From DATGIQ01 sp035295665 (GTDB lineage Bacteria > Planctomycetota > Planctomycetia > Gemmatales > Gemmataceae), in the NCBI GenBank assembly GCA_035295665.1, contig DATGIQ010000682.1, positions 1 to 8,659 of the forward strand: a stretch of DNA of 8,659 bases, written 5' to 3'. Of this stretch, positions 5,872 to 8,659 are shown one piece after another (the stretch's first letter is position 1; every line of letters begins with the position of its first letter). Both the position numbers and the translations under genes were made by a program. The notes below the pieces were generated by a model, which saw only the letters and a program-made list of their open reading frames with translations, had not been told where the DNA came from and searched no databases.

Positions 5872-6729
5872 TTATTCTGCTGCGGCACTCGACTGGACGG
5901 GCAAACCGGCACCGTTCTGCGCAGGCGGATCCTCATCGGCGGTCACGACCACCACGCCCTGCGGCGTGATCGCCAAAGTATGCTCCAAATGAACGCTGGG
6001 GAGCCCATCGCGGGTCACGACGGTCCAGTGATCGCGGAGCGTATCGGTATCCGGCCGTCCCATGTTTAACATGGGCTCTACCGCCAGTACGAGCCCGGGT
6101 TCCAGCCGAAAATCATGTTTCTTCACATCCCGATTGACATAGTTGGGCACCTGGGGATTCTCATGCATGATCCGGCCAATTCCGTGGCCCACATATTGCT
6201 GCACCAAGCTGAAGCCAGCTGCCTCCGTGTGCTGCTGCATGCACAAGGCCACTTCCGACCACCATTTCCTCCGGCCCATCTCGGCGATGGCAATCTGCAA
6301 AACTTGCTCCCCAACTTGCACCAGCCGGCGCCATTCCGGTCGCACTTCGCCCACGATCACGGTAATGGCCGCATCGGCGCACCAGCCGTTGAGCTTGCAA
6401 GCCGTGTCTACTTTGACCAGGTCCCCTTCGCGGATCACCCGCGAACCAGGAATCCCGTGGACGACCTGTTCATTCAGGGAGATGCACGTGACGGCCGGGA
6501 ACGGTACGCGGCCGGGATATCCCTTGAAGAGCGGCACTGCCCCGTGCTGAGCGTAGTGCTGTTCCACGGCTTGGTTGATCTCGGCGGTCCGGACACCGGG
6601 TTTGATCAGGGAGCGGCACATACGAAGTGCCGCGGCGACGATCTTCCCCGTCTCGCGCATCAGGCCGATTTCCCGCATCGACTTGAGCTCGGGAGGCCGT
6701 TGGAAGAGGGATCGCAATCCGTATTTCAC
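5872..6729 (-). CDS. map: Methionine aminopeptidase, type I
   Basis: Removes the initiator Met from nascent proteins at the ribosome with a two-metal centre. With the GTG start the protein has 285 residues. The five metal ligands of the family are visible: Asp108 ('KVDTAC'), Asp119 ('GWCADAA'), His182 ('YVGHGIGR'), Glu218 ('LAVEPMLN') and Glu249 ('VHLEHTLAI'). The substrate histidines His91 ('NEQVVHGIPG') and His189 ('IMHENPQVPNY') are there too. The C-terminus has a short low-complexity extension ending in QSSAAAE. GTG at 6729 has AAAGGA eight bases upstream; the frame is open for 63 codons more, but that part overlaps adk, is rich in Ser/Arg and does not look like the family. The next in-frame Met, at 6678, lacks family-based preference. 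It follows adk after 58 bp. Confidence 0.95.
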   Translation of the reverse strand: MKYGLRSLFQRPPELKSMREIGLMRETGKIVAAALRMCRSLIKPGVRTAEINQAVEQHYAQHGAVPLFKGYPGRVPFPAVTCISLNEQVVHGIPGSRVIREGDLVKVDTACKLNGWCADAAITVIVGEVRPEWRRLVQVGEQVLQIAIAEMGRRKWWSEVALCMQQHTEAAGFSLVQQYVGHGIGRIMHENPQVPNYVNRDVKKHDFRLEPGLVLAVEPMLNMGRPDTDTLRDHWTVVTRDGLPSVHLEHTLAITPQGVVVVTADEDPPAQNGAGLPVQSSAAAE

Positions 6730-6787
6730 TGCCTTCGTCCTTTCCCGTGACGTTGACTTGCCTTCCCATTGATCCGGGTGCAGGGCT

Positions 6788-7444
6788 TTACGAACATCCG
6801 ACCCGCTTGAGGATCTCGACGACTGCCTTATGAACTCGCTCGATATCGCCCATGCCCGGCACTTCGTGGAGCAATCCTTGGGCCCTGTAGTACGGAATAA
6901 GGTCTGCCGTACTGGCATGATAAATCTTCAGCCGTTCGCGCACCGTTTCTTCCTTGTCATCGGCGCGCTGAATCAGCTGCGTGCCGCACACATCGCAAAT
7001 CCCTGGACTCCGCGGCGGGTTATAAACCACGTGGTACGTCGCCTTGCATTTCGGGCAGCTCCATCGCCCCGTCATCCGGGCGATGATTTCCTCATCATCC
7101 ACCAAAAAGAGCAAGACGGCCGTTAAATCCAGGAACTGCTGGCGCAGCACCTGATCGAAGGAGGCCGCCTGAGCCAAGGTCCGCGGATAGCCGTCCATGG
7201 CAAACCGCTCCGGCCTCTCCTCGCTGCGGAAGTGCTCGGCCACGATTTCGTTGACCAGGTCATCGGGCACGAGCTGCCCCGATCGCATGTAAGGCAAGGC
7301 CACCTTCCCCAGCGGCGAGTTTTGCCGCGTCGCCTCCCGCAAGATGTCTCCCGTGCTGATGTGCGTGAGGCCGAGGCGGCTGCTCAGGAGTTTCGCCTGG
7401 GTGCCCTTCCCGCTCCCCGGTGGACCGACGAGGATCAATCGCAT
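6788..7444 (-). CDS. adk: Adenylate kinase, zinc-LID form
   Basis: Catalyses ATP + AMP = 2 ADP in the cytoplasm. The 218-residue protein has the P-loop GPPGSGKGT at 7-15, the AMP-binding segment 'STGDILREA' near 30-38, 'MDGYPRTLAQA' at 83-93 and a full-length LID. The LID has four cysteines, Cys130, Cys133, Cys150 and Cys153, which form the structural zinc site found in many Gram-positive and other adenylate kinases and absent from the E. coli enzyme. I choose ATG at 7444 because MRLILVGPPGSGKGTQ is the family N-terminus; a GTG seven codons upstream is less likely. The usual upstream neighbour secY is missing: the next genes upstream are ExbD-like. Confidence 0.97.
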   Translation of the reverse strand: MRLILVGPPGSGKGTQAKLLSSRLGLTHISTGDILREATRQNSPLGKVALPYMRSGQLVPDDLVNEIVAEHFRSEERPERFAMDGYPRTLAQAASFDQVLRQQFLDLTAVLLFLVDDEEIIARMTGRWSCPKCKATYHVVYNPPRSPGICDVCGTQLIQRADDKEETVRERLKIYHASTADLIPYYRAQGLLHEVPGMGDIERVHKAVVEILKRVGCS

Positions 7445-7498
7445 GGCCCATCCATCCCCGACCACGAATGGCTCTCGACACGCCGCTATCCCCGTACC

Positions 7499-7690
7499 CT
7501 AGGCGCTTCCTCCCTTATTCTCGGAAACGACAGGGAGAACCGCAAGGGCACCGCAACCAAAACGGCAGGAAGCTGGGGCCGGATTTTCCATCCCTCCAGC
7601 AGCGAATTCCTTTCGTTCCTGGAAGTCTATCTCGTCGAGCAGGCTTGTGCGCCGCTGCGGAGGCAATGGTCCGTCGCAACAAAACTTCAT
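7499..7690 (-). CDS. Small ORF of unknown function, uncertain
   Basis: A 63-codon frame whose ATG overlaps the stop codon of the upstream ExbD-like gene as ATGA, the arrangement typical of translational coupling. The predicted product begins MKFCCDGPLPPQRRTSLLDE, contains four cysteines (two near the start, two in 'SCRFGCG') and has no domain, signal or membrane segment that I recognise. It lies in the 242-bp gap between the ExbD pair and adk, which otherwise shows nothing clear. A competing frame is open over the same bases, so this may simply be an untranslated leader for adk. Confidence 0.3.
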   Translation of the reverse strand: MKFCCDGPLPPQRRTSLLDEIDFQERKEFAAGGMENPAPASCRFGCGALAVLPVVSENKGGSA

Positions 7691-8235
7691 TCCGGCCGAT
7701 CCGGTGGGGGAGCAAAGCCGACATTTTTAAAGCCGGCGCGCGTGCACATGTCCATGATCTCCATGACGTATTCGTAGCGCAAACCGCTCTCGGCTTCGAT
7801 TTTGATATCGTTTTGATTGCTTAGGCTGCTCCGTACCGATTGCAAGTATTTGCGAAGTGCCTCCAGATTGGGGACATCGTTCGAGCCGGGGTCCTGCTTG
7901 ACCACGTCTTTCGTTCCCAGCCGTTCTTGGACGGAGATTTGTGTGATGCTGCCGTCCTGAGTGCCATCGGGCCGTTTCGTCTTGGCGAGCACGGTGATTT
8001 CCGCCGGCAGCTCTAGTTCCCCGGGCATGGACTGGTCCGGCCTGGCATCCTCCGGCTTCGCCGCCTTGGCCTGGGCCGCATCGGGCAGGCTCAAGAGCAG
8101 CTGTCCCTCCAACTGCGAGGGATGATAAATGACAATGAAAAATGCAAAGATCTGAAACGCCATGTCCAGCATGGGAGTGATCACTTTGTTGATCTCCACG
8201 TCCACGCTGGCTTCGATTCTCCGCTTGCCGGCCAT
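7687..8235 (-). CDS. ExbD/TolR-family biopolymer transport protein (second copy)
   Basis: A 182-residue inner-membrane protein of the ExbD/TolR family, which with an ExbB/TolQ proton channel passes proton-motive force to envelope processes. The N-terminus is short and basic. A single membrane segment follows at about 18-38, 'ITPMLDMAFQIFAFFIVIY'; Asp24 matches the essential proton-carrying Asp of ExbD. The periplasmic part is Ala/Pro/Glu-rich at 50-80 and ends in the typical small domain 'LEALRKYLQSVRSSL', 'IKIEAESGLRYEYVMEIMDMCTRAGFKNVGFAPPP'. Start is ATG at 8235, three bases after the stop of the first copy, with GGAGGG upstream. Its partner is unknown, so no gene name is assigned. Confidence 0.88.
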   Translation of the reverse strand: MAGKRRIEASVDVEINKVITPMLDMAFQIFAFFIVIYHPSQLEGQLLLSLPDAAQAKAAKPEDARPDQSMPGELELPAEITVLAKTKRPDGTQDGSITQISVQERLGTKDVVKQDPGSNDVPNLEALRKYLQSVRSSLSNQNDIKIEAESGLRYEYVMEIMDMCTRAGFKNVGFAPPPDRPE

Positions 8236-8238
8236 CGC

Positions 8239-8659
8239 CTACGACCCTCCTGCCTGGGTCAGTGCGCGCAGTTGCAGCTTTTGATACCCCACATCTTTGC
8301 AAAGCTGCAACAGTTCAAAAATCTTCAGATACGTCGTCCGTTTGTCGGCCCGGATGACAACTGCGGTTTTGACGTGCCCCGCAGAGGCTCCCCGTTCCTG
8401 AGCCGCACGCTTGGCATCGGCGTAGACTTGCCGAAGATAAACACGCAGCTGTGGCAAGGTCGCCAACGGCTGGTCCCGGCCGGGCACCACGACTTTGCCG
8501 TTCTGATCCACGTTGAGAAACAACACATCCAGCTCGGTTTTGTCCATGGGGCGAGCCGACTGGGCAATCGGCAGCTTGATGTCTTCGTTGACCTGCTGAC
8601 TCACGAAATTGACACAGACCATGAAGAACATGATGAGCTGAAAAACGAGATCGAGGAGC
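8239..8659 (-). CDS. ExbD/TolR-family biopolymer transport protein (first copy), 5' end outside the window
   Basis: The frame is open to the right edge, so the start is missing. The first visible residues, 'LLDLVFQLIMFFMVCVNFV', are the ExbD membrane helix including its essential Asp. The periplasmic domain follows with 'DIKLPIAQSARP', 'VLFLNVDQNGKVVV', 'LRVYLRQVYADAKRA', 'TAVVIRADKRTTYLKIFELLQLCKDVGYQKLQLRA', matching the family fold. A Met codon at 8631 lies inside the membrane helix and is not the start. The gene is the upstream member of a tandem pair with three bases between them. An ExbB/TolQ gene would be expected beyond the edge. Confidence 0.88.
   Translation of the reverse strand, partial: LLDLVFQLIMFFMVCVNFVSQQVNEDIKLPIAQSARPMDKTELDVLFLNVDQNGKVVVPGRDQPLATLPQLRVYLRQVYADAKRAAQERGASAGHVKTAVVIRADKRTTYLKIFELLQLCKDVGYQKLQLRALTQAGGS

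Noticed and set aside
6730..6918. 63-codon N-terminal extension of map
   Set aside because: It overlaps the 3' part of adk, is rich in Ser and Arg, and a GTG with a good ribosome binding site gives a normal-length enzyme.

Overview
All credible genes in this window lie on the minus strand, so transcription runs from high to low coordinates. The core is a housekeeping block: adk, map, rpmJ, rpsM, rpsK, rpsD, rpoA, rplQ, i.e. the end of the spc operon joined to the alpha operon. The organism looks like a GC-rich planctomycete, perhaps of the Gemmatales type. This rests on the RpoA N-terminus (MRIRWRGLELP), on a pair of adjacent ExbD/TolR-like genes beside the ribosomal block, and on many GTG starts. 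The lineage is an inference from memory, not from a database search.

Region by region in the direction of transcription: (1) 8659-7687, two ExbD/TolR-family genes, the first cut by the window edge, probably followed by a small uncertain ORF that overlaps the second by ATGA. (2) 7444-5872, adenylate kinase and type I methionine aminopeptidase. secY, the usual neighbour before adk, and infA, the usual neighbour after map, are not present. (3) 5811-2501, a promoter-like site and then rpmJ-rpsM-rpsK-rpsD-rpoA-rplQ: ribosomal proteins bL36, uS13, uS11, uS4, RNA polymerase alpha and bL17. bL17 carries an Ala/Pro-rich tail. (4) 2500-2224, a non-coding stretch with short direct repeats and a stem-loop. 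(5) 2223-1, a restriction-modification module. A single-chain nuclease plus N6-adenine methyltransferase of the BcgI-like kind overlaps by 17 nt the start of a specificity (S) subunit gene that runs off the left edge.

The housekeeping genes work together in translation and transcription: ribosome assembly, RNA polymerase, N-terminal Met removal and adenylate balance. The ExbD pair would act at the inner membrane in proton-driven energy transfer with an ExbB/TolQ partner outside the window. The restriction module is the accessory part and sits directly behind the conserved operon.

The least expected structure is in the spacers of the alpha operon. The gaps rpsD-rpoA, rpoA-rplQ and, more weakly, rpsK-rpsD are built from degenerate 7-nt tandem units. 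Each gap has its own consensus, and the units run up to the next start codon or its Shine-Dalgarno site. No RNA genes, CRISPR arrays or insertion sequences were seen.
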